From Candidatus Omnitrophota bacterium (GTDB lineage Bacteria > Omnitrophota > Gorgyraeia > Gygaellales > Profunditerraquicolaceae): a stretch of 7,752 nucleotides of DNA. A program made the translations under genes and the position numbers. The DNA is taken from contig VGKF01000034.1 in the NCBI GenBank assembly GCA_016867175.1, positions 1 through 7,752 of the forward strand. Reading direction: 5' to 3'. Of the stretch, positions 1 to 5,677 are shown one piece after another. Under the pieces are notes generated by a model. It was given only the letters and a program-made list of their open reading frames with translations. It was not told the DNA's origin and ran no database searches. How positions within the stretch are numbered: the stretch's first letter is position 1; the number at the start of each line of letters is the position of its first letter.

Positions 1-534
1 TACCAACGGTTCGATTACTTTATAACCGTATATTTCCTGTGTGTCAATACCCAGCTGCTCCAGTATATTATGCTGCCTTTTAATCCCGGCCACTGTCTCT
101 TCTATATCGGTATAGTTTGTCCCTTGTAGCAAGAATTTAGCCCTGCTGCTTCTTACAAGCTTGCCAAAGACCTCCTTGTAAAAGACCTGTGTTATAGCCT
201 CTCTTTTCTTCTCGGGGTCAGTTATCCCTTTAAGGGCGGTGAAAAACTCCTTGCGGCTGTCTATAATCTCTACGGTTACCCCCAGCTTCTTAAACATCCC
301 AACTACATCCTGCGGCTCATCCTGGCGCATCAGACCATTCTCTATAAAGTAGGTCCTAAGCCTCACACCCAGGGCCTTATGCCCAAGTATGGTTACTACC
401 GAAGAATCTACTCCTCCGGAGAGGGCATTAACCGCAAGGCCATTACCCACCACATCGGATATTTTTTTTGCTTCCTGCTTGATAAATTCTTCTGCATTCA
501 GGTCTTTTATCTCTAACTCTTGAATCGTAGACAT
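1..534 (-). CDS. GuaA-like ATP pyrophosphatase, free-standing (3' end beyond window)
   Basis: The 178 visible residues form an N-type ATP pyrophosphatase (adenine nucleotide alpha hydrolase) domain of the kind that adenylates XMP in GMP synthase. The PP-loop SGGVDSS sits at residues 39-45, followed by blocks close to GuaA such as ENGLMR, ALKGITDPEKKR and FLLQGTNYTDIEET. There is no N-terminal glutamine amidotransferase domain: the ATG at 534 has a good site (AAGGAG, about 5 nt upstream) and only about 36 residues precede the PP-loop. It is therefore either a split GMP synthase subunit or a GuaA-like paralogue, a group often mislabelled ExsB. One deviation favours a paralogue: where GuaA has the XMP-region KSHHNV block, this protein reads KRQHNI. 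The reading frame is open to base 1, so the C-terminal dimerisation part is outside the window. It lies 12 nt downstream of the Met-rich membrane protein gene and is probably cotranscribed. Fold is confident; substrate is not. Confidence 0.85.
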   Translation of the reverse strand, partial: MSTIQELEIKDLNAEEFIKQEAKKISDVVGNGLAVNALSGGVDSSVVTILGHKALGVRLRTYFIENGLMRQDEPQDVVGMFKKLGVTVEIIDSRKEFFTALKGITDPEKKREAITQVFYKEVFGKLVRSSRAKFLLQGTNYTDIEETVAGIKRQHNILEQLGIDTQEIYGYKVIEPLV

Positions 535-546
535 CCTAACTCCTTT

Positions 547-885
547 TTAGCGGCCTTTCGCTTCTGCCTTCAGGGGCTTGCCCTGGCCATGATGCATCAT
601 CATGGAATCCATCATTGGCCCCTTCATCATCTGCGGGCCGGAGTATTCCATCCCCTTCATCATTTTCATCATAGGATGCCTGCCTGTAGAAAGTACGTAG
701 ATGCCCATAGAGAAAACTAAAAGCGCCGAGATCCACAGAAGCGCAGCAACTACATAACCAAAGGCCTTCAGGCCTTCTTTTTCGATCTTACGCAGTACTA
801 CTAAAACAAAAAAGCTGATAGTTAGAAGAACCGTTGTTGGTAAAATTGCTAGCGCACCCATAAGCCTAGAAGCACCCATCATCAT
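547..885 (-). CDS. Small two-TM membrane protein with Met/His-rich tail
   Basis: A 112-residue protein with no family I recognise. Two hydrophobic segments, roughly residues 12-31 and 43-66, flank a short charged loop (RKIEKEGLK). The tail from about residue 70 is strikingly rich in methionine: 12 Met between residues 72 and 97, in clusters such as PMMKMMKGM and MMDSMMMHHG, ending with His98-His99. Met clusters with His are typical ligands for Cu(I) or Ag(I) in periplasmic copper proteins, so a soft-metal binding or sensing role is a reasonable inference but unproven. Three consecutive ATG codons lie at the start; the first (885) is chosen because an AGGAGG site sits 5 nt upstream (891-896). 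It follows the release-factor-like gene after 102 nt and precedes the GuaA-like gene by 12 nt. Confidence 0.8.
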   Translation of the reverse strand: MMMGASRLMGALAILPTTVLLTISFFVLVVLRKIEKEGLKAFGYVVAALLWISALLVFSMGIYVLSTGRHPMMKMMKGMEYSGPQMMKGPMMDSMMMHHGQGKPLKAEAKGR

Positions 886-987
886 ATCTACCTCCTTTTA
901 ATGATCCCGCAGCTACGAGTAGTACTTTGGCGCTTATTGCTAAAGTATTACGAAGCGCTTAGCTGTCGGGGTAGGTTTAAGCCTCAC

Positions 988-1407
988 TTAATCCTCCACA
1001 ACTCCTACCTTGGAACGCAGAAGCTTCTTTTCTGATTGCCTGTGTTTTAACTCCAGCATCTTTAACTTTCCCCGGCGCGAGCGTCGGCGCTTCTGACGCC
1101 TGATCTTTTCTATCCGCTGTTCTTGTTGAGACAATTTACCCAGAATGATATTTTCTATCTTATCGGCTAGTATACGCCTTGCCAGATAACGATTTAAAGA
1201 CTGGGAACGTTCCCTTTGGCATCTAACTTCTATGCCGGTAGGAATATGTCTTAGGTATACGCAGGTTGAAGTTTTATTGACATTCTGCCCGCCCGGGCCT
1301 CTTGAGCGCAGAAAAGTCTCCGCGATATCTTCTTCGCGGATACCGAATGCCTTCATCTTCTCAAATAGACGCTTCTCTTTATCTAAGCCCAAACCAAAAT
1401 CAGGCAT
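988..1407 (-). CDS. RF-1 domain peptide release / ribosome-rescue factor
   Basis: A 139-residue class-I release factor catalytic domain without the codon-recognition domains of RF1/RF2. The peptidyl-tRNA hydrolysis motif GGQ is at residues 39-41 within RSRGPGGQNVNKTST, followed by the family block LRHIPTGIEVRCQRERSQSLNR. The C-terminus (about 98-131) is strongly basic (KIRRQKRRRSRRGK), as in ArfB/YaeJ, where a basic tail enters the mRNA channel of stalled ribosomes. The HIPTGI and RSxxxNRxLAR pattern resembles the mitochondrial MTRFR (C12orf65) subgroup more than E. coli ArfB. The expected role is hydrolysis of peptidyl-tRNA on stalled ribosomes or split large subunits. The start at 1407 has a GAGG site 7 nt upstream. 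It lies 21 nt downstream of the response regulator, so it is probably part of the rubrerythrin operon. Confidence 0.88.
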   Translation of the reverse strand: MPDFGLGLDKEKRLFEKMKAFGIREEDIAETFLRSRGPGGQNVNKTSTCVYLRHIPTGIEVRCQRERSQSLNRYLARRILADKIENIILGKLSQQEQRIEKIRRQKRRRSRRGKLKMLELKHRQSEKKLLRSKVGVVED

Positions 1408-1428
1408 CTATAAACCTCAAAGCTATCC

Positions 1429-1812
1429 TTAAGCAGGTTTTTTCTCTATTTTATTCTCCAGCATGCTGATAGCAATTCTTAACGTGGATTCAGCGCTGGA
1501 CTTAGGCACAAAAACGTTAATCCCCAAATTCTCCGTACCTTTAATAGGCACGCCTCCCTGATGGGCACTAAACATAATCACCGGTATTTTAGCGTTAATC
1601 TTCCTTATCTCCCTGAGGGTATCTATGCCATCTAAGTCAGGCATAAGATAATCCAAAATTATAATATCGGCTTTATTATCTGTAACTATGGCTATAGCCT
1701 CTCGGCCATTTGAGGCCTGGATTAACCTATAGCCCCATGATTCAATGGTCTTACTCATTACCAAAAGAAGGTCTGGCTCATCATCTACTAAGAGCACCCT
1801 GATTTTATTCAT
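1429..1812 (-). CDS. Single-domain response regulator (CheY-like receiver)
   Basis: A 127-residue receiver domain with no output domain. The acidic pocket is Asp10-Asp11 (VDDE), the phospho-acceptor is Asp54 in IIILDYLMPDLDG, the switch Ser is Ser82 (VIMFSAH), and the conserved Lys is Lys104 in VFVPKSS. All residues needed for phosphorylation are present. Such proteins act by protein-protein contact, as in CheY or Spo0F phosphorelays. No histidine kinase is encoded in the window, so its partner is elsewhere. The start at 1812 is preceded by an AAGG site that overlaps the TAA stop of the hydrophobic upstream gene, which suggests coupled translation. Its place in the rubrerythrin cluster hints at redox or stress signalling, by inference only. 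Confidence 0.93.
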   Translation of the reverse strand: MNKIRVLLVDDEPDLLLVMSKTIESWGYRLIQASNGREAIAIVTDNKADIIILDYLMPDLDGIDTLREIRKINAKIPVIMFSAHQGGVPIKGTENLGINVFVPKSSAESTLRIAISMLENKIEKKPA

Positions 1813-1823
1813 TTATCTATACC

Positions 1824-2027
1824 TTAGTTTAACTTATTAAATAATCTCTCCCAGGAAAAAATAATAAATTTTCCCAGTAACCATATGGCAAAAATAACCA
1901 GGAGGAATATCACCAGTATCCTTACAAAAAATGCCAGGATCAAAAGCAAAGGCGTAAGCAATATCCCTATGCCTGCCAGCAGGCATAAAGCAAAGAGAAA
2001 AAATAAGCCTACCAGGAATGCCTTCAT
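1824..2027 (-). CDS. 67-residue hydrophobic membrane protein
   Basis: An unrecognised small protein made almost entirely of two hydrophobic segments (roughly residues 3-30 and 33-55), with a short polar C-terminus WERLFNKLN. The ATG at 2027 shares its A with the TGA stop of rubrerythrin (TGATG), and a GGAG site lies 8 nt upstream inside the rubrerythrin gene. This start is preferred to the in-frame TTG at 2030. The arrangement indicates translational coupling to rubrerythrin. The downstream response regulator begins 11 nt after its stop. No function can be assigned; it may be a membrane anchor or partner for one of its neighbours. Confidence 0.72.
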   Translation of the reverse strand: MKAFLVGLFFLFALCLLAGIGILLTPLLLILAFFVRILVIFLLVIFAIWLLGKFIIFSWERLFNKLN

Positions 2028-2605
2028 CAAAAATTCTCCGCTAAAACCTCATAAAATGCCTGCGGGTGCTTACAGGCAGGGCATTCTAAAGGCGCATCCG
2101 GGCCCTCAAATACATAGCCGCAATTGATACAGTGCCATTTCACAGGGGCCTTCTTTTTAAATACCTCCCTGTTCTCCAGGTTATTGATTAACCTTCTGTA
2201 CCTGGATTCATGAAATTTCTCAACCTTGGCAATCTGCTCAAATGAGCGAGAGACCTCCGGAAATCCTTCGTCTCTGGCAGTCTTGGCAAAATCAGAATAA
2301 AGGATAGTCCACTCCATCTTCTCCCCTGCTGCCGCTTCTTTAAGGTTCTCGAGGGTATCTTTTATAGCCCCCGCAGGATAGCTTGCCGTAATCTCGGCCT
2401 CTCCTCCCTCAAGATGCTTAAAGAAAACCTTGGCATGCTCCTTCTCGTTTTCCGCAGTCTCTGCAAAAATATTAGCGACTTGCTCCAGGCCTTCTTTCCT
2501 GGCAGCGCTGGAAAAATATGTATACCTATTTCTTGCCTGTGATTCTCCGGCAAATGCCGCTAAAAGATTTTTTTCTGTTTTTGTGCCCTTTATTGACTTT
2601 ACCAT
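2027..2605 (-). CDS. rbr: Rubrerythrin
   Basis: A full-length 192-residue rubrerythrin, a cytoplasmic non-haem iron peroxidase that reduces hydrogen peroxide in anaerobes. The ferritin-like domain carries the di-iron ligands Glu21, Glu54 and His57 (ENEKEH), Glu95 and Glu98, and Glu129 with His132 (EKFH). The C-terminal rubredoxin-like domain has two CxxC knuckles, Cys159/Cys162 (CINCGY) and Cys175/Cys178 (CPAC), for the Fe(Cys)4 centre that passes electrons to the di-iron site. All family ligands are present, so activity is expected. The ATG at 2605 has a strong GAGGAGG site 4 nt upstream. A promoter lies at 2655-2683, making this the first gene of the lower operon. I saw no convincing PerR-type palindrome in the short leader. 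Confidence 0.97.
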   Translation of the reverse strand: MVKSIKGTKTEKNLLAAFAGESQARNRYTYFSSAARKEGLEQVANIFAETAENEKEHAKVFFKHLEGGEAEITASYPAGAIKDTLENLKEAAAGEKMEWTILYSDFAKTARDEGFPEVSRSFEQIAKVEKFHESRYRRLINNLENREVFKKKAPVKWHCINCGYVFEGPDAPLECPACKHPQAFYEVLAENF

Positions 2606-2654
2606 TTTTCCTCCTCGCTAACCGAAAACCATATTTTAATTTGTTTAACTTTTT

Positions 2655-2683
2655 ATTATACTCCTTAAAAGCAAAAAACCCAA
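2655..2683 (-). promoter_or_regulatory. Promoter of the rubrerythrin operon, inside upstream terminator
   Basis: On the minus strand a perfect TATAAT (-10, 2655-2660) is preceded at 17 nt by TTGGGT (-35, 2678-2683, three of six consensus bases). The predicted start is near 2648, giving a leader of about 43 nt. The -35 lies in the stem of the terminator that ends the preceding operon, so the two operons are insulated but packed together. The -10 is convincing and the -35 is weak. Confidence 0.55.
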
Positions 2684-2703
2684 GCAAAAATATGCTTAGG
2701 GTT
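2673..2703 (-). terminator. Second of two tandem intrinsic terminators
   Basis: Arms at 2677-2685 (AACCCAAGC) and 2694-2703 (GCTTAGGGTT) pair with one bulged base around an 8-nt loop. On the minus strand the stem is followed by a run of T residues (2673-2678). It lies just after the first terminator and backs up termination of the EIIA-like gene transcript. Confidence 0.7.
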
Positions 2704-2704
2704 C

Positions 2705-2743
2705 AAAAAAAACGGACTTCTATTCCCCTTCCTGAATAGAAGT
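2705..2743 (-). terminator. Intrinsic terminator of the PilZ-MORN-TIR-EIIA operon
   Basis: A perfect 10-bp inverted repeat, ACTTCTATTC at 2716-2725 and GAATAGAAGT at 2734-2743, encloses an 8-nt loop. It begins one base after the stop codon of the EIIA-like gene. On the minus strand it is followed by CCG and then eight T residues (2705-2712), the classic rho-independent layout. Confidence 0.82.
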
Positions 2744-2744
2744 A

Positions 2745-3593
2745 TTATTTGGTATCTTTATGCAGGGATATCTCCTCTAACAGGCAGTATATCTCGTATT
2801 CTGTGCTAGCCTCTTTGAATTTATCCTTGTATTTATCCGATTTTAATAACTGTACCAGTTTCAATACCGGTTCAAACTTAGCAAGCTCGTTTTTCTCTCT
2901 GCATAAAAATACAAGCATTACGGATACGGGTTTTCCGTCAAAAGAGCCGAAATCCACTGCTGACTCTGTCCTGCATAAGATAAATACATGGCGCTGACTA
3001 ATATCTATAAAGCAGGCCTCTGGCAAGGCAATACCGTTACCGATAGCAGTAGAACCCATTCGTTCCTTTTCCATCAATCTGTCATAGAGGTACTGCTGAC
3101 TCTTAACCAGCCCTTTATCTTTGGCAAATTTTGCAATCTGCGATAGGACCTCTTCTTTGGTATTCCCTTTTAAGCCTAAAATAACAAAATCAACAAAGGC
3201 AGGCTTAATATCAACACGTTCCTGCTTCTCATTATTATTAACCTGGGGTTCTCCTTTTTTATCTTTCTCGGGATAAGAAGTCAGCCGGATAAAGAAAACG
3301 AAGAGTAGCAGGTTCAGCAATGCAATAGGAACCGGATAGGCTATAAACAAATTAATAAAGGCAACCCTGGGGGCATTAAATACGTTATAAAAATCTATCA
3401 GCTCGATACTTCCATTATCCAAGGTAAAATATATCCCGTTTGCCCCCCTCTCCACCAAACCCCATTCTTTAAAAAAAGCCAGGGTCAGCGAAAGGATAAG
3501 ACATCCGATCAGATATAAGATGACGATGCCTAAGACAAAATATCTTATATCTTTGAGTGTGGATCTGATTTTTTCCTTGTTCTCAGTGCCCAT
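2745..3593 (-). CDS. Membrane-anchored PTS EIIA (PtsN/fructose-type) pseudoenzyme
   Basis: A 282-residue protein in two parts. Residues about 17-41 and 78-103 are transmembrane segments around an extracytoplasmic loop of about 35 residues. After a charged linker (about 107-130), residues about 131-275 form a PTS EIIA type-2 domain of the EIIA-Ntr/fructose kind, recognisable from RMGSTAIGNGIALPEA and the later DFGSFDGKPVSVMLVFLC. In the family the residue after the Pro of the GIAxPH motif is the phosphorylated His; here it is Glu192 (codon GAG at 3018-3020), so HPr-dependent phosphorylation should be impossible unless another residue substitutes. The His often seen later in the domain is also absent (ELAKFEPVL). 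It may be a sensor or scaffold, perhaps mimicking the phosphorylated state; this is inference. The start at 3593 lies 4 nt after the TIR-like gene stop with little Shine-Dalgarno signal, suggesting coupled translation. It is the last gene of the operon. Confidence 0.85.
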   Translation of the reverse strand: MGTENKEKIRSTLKDIRYFVLGIVILYLIGCLILSLTLAFFKEWGLVERGANGIYFTLDNGSIELIDFYNVFNAPRVAFINLFIAYPVPIALLNLLLFVFFIRLTSYPEKDKKGEPQVNNNEKQERVDIKPAFVDFVILGLKGNTKEEVLSQIAKFAKDKGLVKSQQYLYDRLMEKERMGSTAIGNGIALPEACFIDISQRHVFILCRTESAVDFGSFDGKPVSVMLVFLCREKNELAKFEPVLKLVQLLKSDKYKDKFKEASTEYEIYCLLEEISLHKDTK

Positions 3594-3597
3594 GTAA

Positions 3598-4032
3598 CTA
3601 GTTATCTTTAATCTTGTAATAGCTTATCGGTGAACCAGGTTTTTTTTCTTCTATAATACTAACCAGCTTTTTAAGATCCCAGGGATAGAAAGTTATATTC
3701 TCTTCTTTTATTACCTGCGGCAGGACTGCGCTGGTTATCCCCTTCAAGGCCATGGCAATAATCTTATTGCCTTTCTGGCGGCTCTTGCGAAGCCCTATAT
3801 CTACCCAGCGGCTCAGATGGGTATTATCTCCTATCAGACAAACCGTTAGGTCAGAACGGACTATTTTTTCTCCTATCGCCTGCTTAACAGCAATGGCATC
3901 AGCGCTTGCACTATCTAAATCTAGGGCTCCTTCATAGAAATCCAGTTCATAATCCAACTTAGACAACTCTGGCAAAAGACCCTTGACCCTTAAAAAATCA
4001 TCTGGGTTGAAACTTAAAAAAATTCTTTTCAT
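3598..4032 (-). CDS. TIR-like domain protein (MTH538/ThsB type), probable pseudoenzyme
   Basis: A 144-residue protein that fits the TIR-like family PF08937 (MTH538, DUF1863), which includes ThsB of the Thoeris antiphage system. The start RIFLSFNPDD matches the family's beta-1/FxSF motif; then come DFYEGALDL, VKQAIGEKIVRSDLTVCLIGDNTHLSRWV and RKSRQKGNKIIAMAL. The family's RWVxxEI motif carries the catalytic Glu that cleaves NAD or makes cyclic ADP-ribose products; here the sequence is RWVDIGL with Gly80 (GGG, 3793-3795) at that position, so NADase activity is doubtful. It has no signal peptide or TM segment and should be cytoplasmic. Its ATG at 4032 shares one base with the TAA of the MORN gene (TAATG), indicating translational coupling. 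No ThsA-like effector is nearby, so this is not a canonical Thoeris locus. The alignment is from memory of family motifs. Confidence 0.75.
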   Translation of the reverse strand: MKRIFLSFNPDDFLRVKGLLPELSKLDYELDFYEGALDLDSASADAIAVKQAIGEKIVRSDLTVCLIGDNTHLSRWVDIGLRKSRQKGNKIIAMALKGITSAVLPQVIKEENITFYPWDLKKLVSIIEEKKPGSPISYYKIKDN

Positions 4033-5225
4033 TATTCAGGATTAAGTATGAACACTCGTGCGTTCTCTCCTACATTTGTATCCTGCTCGGCCTCAGTCTC
4101 GCTTGCATCCTCAAAATAATACTCCCACATCTTCTCAAGCTTGCCGTTAATAAAAGGCACCTCGGCCTTTATTTTGCCGTTTTCATAAAAGAATCTCCAG
4201 GTCCCCTGGGCCAGACCTGCCTTATACGGCCTCTCTGCCCTTAGCCTCCCGCTCTCGTAATAATTAAGCACTACCCCTTCTAACTTGTCATATATATACA
4301 GGCTGTCGGATCTAATATTCCCGCTAAGATAATATGCGCGCGTCAACCCTTCGCGTAAACCGTTTTTATAGGACTGCTCGAGCTGAAGCTTTCCGTTTTC
4401 ATGGAAATACCTGGCTACACCGTCTATCTTACTATCCTTATAAGGTATCTCTGCCTTGACATTGCCACCCGGGTAATAATCCCTGACTAAGCCTTCTAGG
4501 CTTCCATTAACATAATATTCCTCTACTGCAAGTTGTCCATCTTCGTAGTAATACTGCGTTAATCCTTCGCGCTGATCGTTTTTATAGATTTGTTGTGACT
4601 TAAGGCGGCCGTTTTCATAATAATATCTGGCTACCCCCTGGCGCTTACCATCCTTATAGGGCTCTTCTGTCTTAATCTGCCCCTTGACATAGGCCATATC
4701 CTTTTGTATTTCATCCTGGGCAGGTTTGACTGCCAGGTAAGGACTTCCAGCGTAGTAACATACTAACATCCCATCGCGCTTATCATTCTTAAAAGACTGC
4801 TCGAGTATTACCGAGCCTTTTGCATTATAAAGCCTGCAGATACCGTTACGCTTACCGTTCCAATAAGGCTGTTCGGATTTGAGGTTCCCGTCTTTATAAT
4901 AGTACCTGGCTGTCCCCTCGTGTTTCCCGTTACGAAAAATCTGCTCTGATTTTAATTCCCCGGTTTTATAATAATACTTAGCTGTCCCATCGCGCCTGCC
5001 TTCCTTATAGTTCTTGATTGACTGCAACTTTCCATCAGGCCAATAGACCCTCTCGGGGCCATCCTGCTTACCATCCTTAAAAGATGCCTCTACCATCAGC
5101 TTGCCGTCACCCCAGTATATCTGCCTGGTCCCGTCCTTCACAAACTTGGTAGCTTGAGCTAAAGCTGTATCGATATATACAAAAGGCAAAAAAAACAAAA
5201 TAATAAATGCTGTTGCTTTATTCAT
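4032..5225 (-). CDS. Secreted MORN_2/YwqK-repeat protein (13 repeats)
   Basis: A 397-residue protein with a signal peptide (MNKATAFIILFFLPFVYIDTALA, likely cleaved near residue 23) and 13 copies of a 24-residue MORN_2-type repeat with consensus Y-x-x-G-x-L-K-x-E-x-x-Y-K-x-G-K-x-x-G-x-x-x-x-Y. Repeats begin near residues 38, 62, 86, 110, 134, 158, 203, 227, 251, 275, 299, 323 and 347. The sixth is irregular: it is 45 residues long, with an insertion containing YLAVKPAQDEIQKDM. A charged tail (DASETEAEQ onward) follows the last repeat. The cleavage site has no lipobox Cys, so it is probably periplasmic or secreted. Databases often call such proteins YwqK-family antitoxins, but that label is not evidence of a toxin-antitoxin role. 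The repeats form an elongated beta sheet that may bind envelope ligands or proteins. The start overlaps the PilZ gene by 8 nt, and its only Shine-Dalgarno candidate (AGAGG) is almost touching the ATG, so coupling is likely. Confidence 0.92.
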   Translation of the reverse strand: MNKATAFIILFFLPFVYIDTALAQATKFVKDGTRQIYWGDGKLMVEASFKDGKQDGPERVYWPDGKLQSIKNYKEGRRDGTAKYYYKTGELKSEQIFRNGKHEGTARYYYKDGNLKSEQPYWNGKRNGICRLYNAKGSVILEQSFKNDKRDGMLVCYYAGSPYLAVKPAQDEIQKDMAYVKGQIKTEEPYKDGKRQGVARYYYENGRLKSQQIYKNDQREGLTQYYYEDGQLAVEEYYVNGSLEGLVRDYYPGGNVKAEIPYKDSKIDGVARYFHENGKLQLEQSYKNGLREGLTRAYYLSGNIRSDSLYIYDKLEGVVLNYYESGRLRAERPYKAGLAQGTWRFFYENGKIKAEVPFINGKLEKMWEYYFEDASETEAEQDTNVGENARVFILNPE

Positions 5226-5541
5226 TCCTCTTTCTTAAAATGCGCGATATCCCCATAAGATCTATTTTATCAAACTTTATTCCTACCTTATATACCTGGG
5301 GGCCAGAGACCATTGTCCAGACTACTTCTCCTTTAGCGTATAACGGCTCTTTATTTTCGTCAATCTCCATCTGCATATCTAAACGCGTAGCCGGGAGCAG
5401 CTTCTCTCCGGTGACAATCATCCCTCCGCCTCCGGCGCTTATATTAACGATTTTACCCATCCCTGCCTTAGCGCCTCCCAGATAAGAAAACTTTACCGGC
5501 AGCTCTACCTGAAGCCTCTCGAATATCCTGCGCTCCTGCAT
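5218..5541 (-). CDS. PilZ domain protein (c-di-GMP binding)
   Basis: A 107-residue stand-alone PilZ domain. Both c-di-GMP binding motifs are intact: RRxxxR at the N-terminus (Arg4, Arg5, Arg9 in ERRIFERL) and (D/N)xSxxG as NISAGG at residues 33-38. The rest is the expected beta barrel (AKGEVVWTM, YKVGIKF). It has no signal peptide, so it is a cytoplasmic c-di-GMP receptor acting through partners. The ATG at 5541 is preceded by AAGGAGG (5551-5557) at 9 nt. It is the first gene of the operon, directly downstream of an intrinsic terminator-like hairpin. A diverged PilZ that no longer binds c-di-GMP is unlikely given the intact motifs. Confidence 0.93.
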   Translation of the reverse strand: MQERRIFERLQVELPVKFSYLGGAKAGMGKIVNISAGGGGMIVTGEKLLPATRLDMQMEIDENKEPLYAKGEVVWTMVSGPQVYKVGIKFDKIDLMGISRILRKRNE

Positions 5542-5561
5542 ATTAGAAATCCTCCTTCCGG

Positions 5562-5604
5562 TAAATAAAAAGGGCGGCCCTCAGCATATTCTGAGAGTCG
5601 CCCT
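5562..5604 (-). terminator. Intrinsic terminator in the leader of the PilZ operon (possible attenuator)
   Basis: On the minus strand AGGGCG (5599-5604) pairs with CGCCCT (5571-5576). An inner CTCAG/CTGAG stem (5591-5595 with 5580-5584) closes a 6-nt loop, with a small internal loop between. The stem is followed by TTTTTATTT (5563-5571). The hairpin ends about 20 nt before the PilZ start and 4-5 nt before its Shine-Dalgarno. There is no room for a promoter between it and PilZ, so operon transcripts must read through it. It could also terminate the NTF2-like gene transcript, whose stop is 117 nt upstream. Confidence 0.78.
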
Positions 5605-5613
5605 ACAAATCAT

Positions 5614-5628
5614 TTATTTTAAGCTCAT
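5614..5628 (-). other. Possible four-codon leader ORF (MSLK)
   Basis: Between the inferred promoter and the leader terminator, an ATG at 5628 opens a four-codon frame (M-S-L-K) ending in TAA at 5614. An AGGTGG sequence (5633-5638) lies 4 nt before it. Such a minimal ORF could place a ribosome next to the terminator, but its size makes chance a serious alternative. Confidence 0.2.
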
Positions 5629-5646
5629 CTTACCACCTCGCCGTAT

Positions 5647-5677
5647 TTCTCTTATAGTTTACTTTATTGTAAGAGAA
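5647..5677 (-). repeat. Inverted repeat overlapping the PilZ operon promoter (operator candidate)
   Basis: TTCTCTTA (5647-5654) and TAAGAGAA (5670-5677) form a perfect 8-bp inverted repeat with a 15-nt spacer. The arms are 23 nt apart centre to centre, about two helical turns. One arm falls in the spacer of the proposed promoter and the other at its start site, the usual place for a repressor. Confidence 0.5.

Noticed and set aside
520..720. Plus-strand 66-codon open frame rich in His
   Set aside because: It is the antisense of the Met-rich membrane protein gene; Met codons read backwards give His. It has no ribosome binding site or family match.
3598..4032. Canonical Thoeris defence locus
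   Set aside because: The TIR-like protein fits the ThsB type, but there is no ThsA-like SIR2/SLOG effector in the window and the catalytic Glu is missing.
4032..5225. YwqK toxin-antitoxin system
   Set aside because: The antitoxin label is a database name for MORN_2 repeats. The protein has a signal peptide and no recognisable toxin partner.
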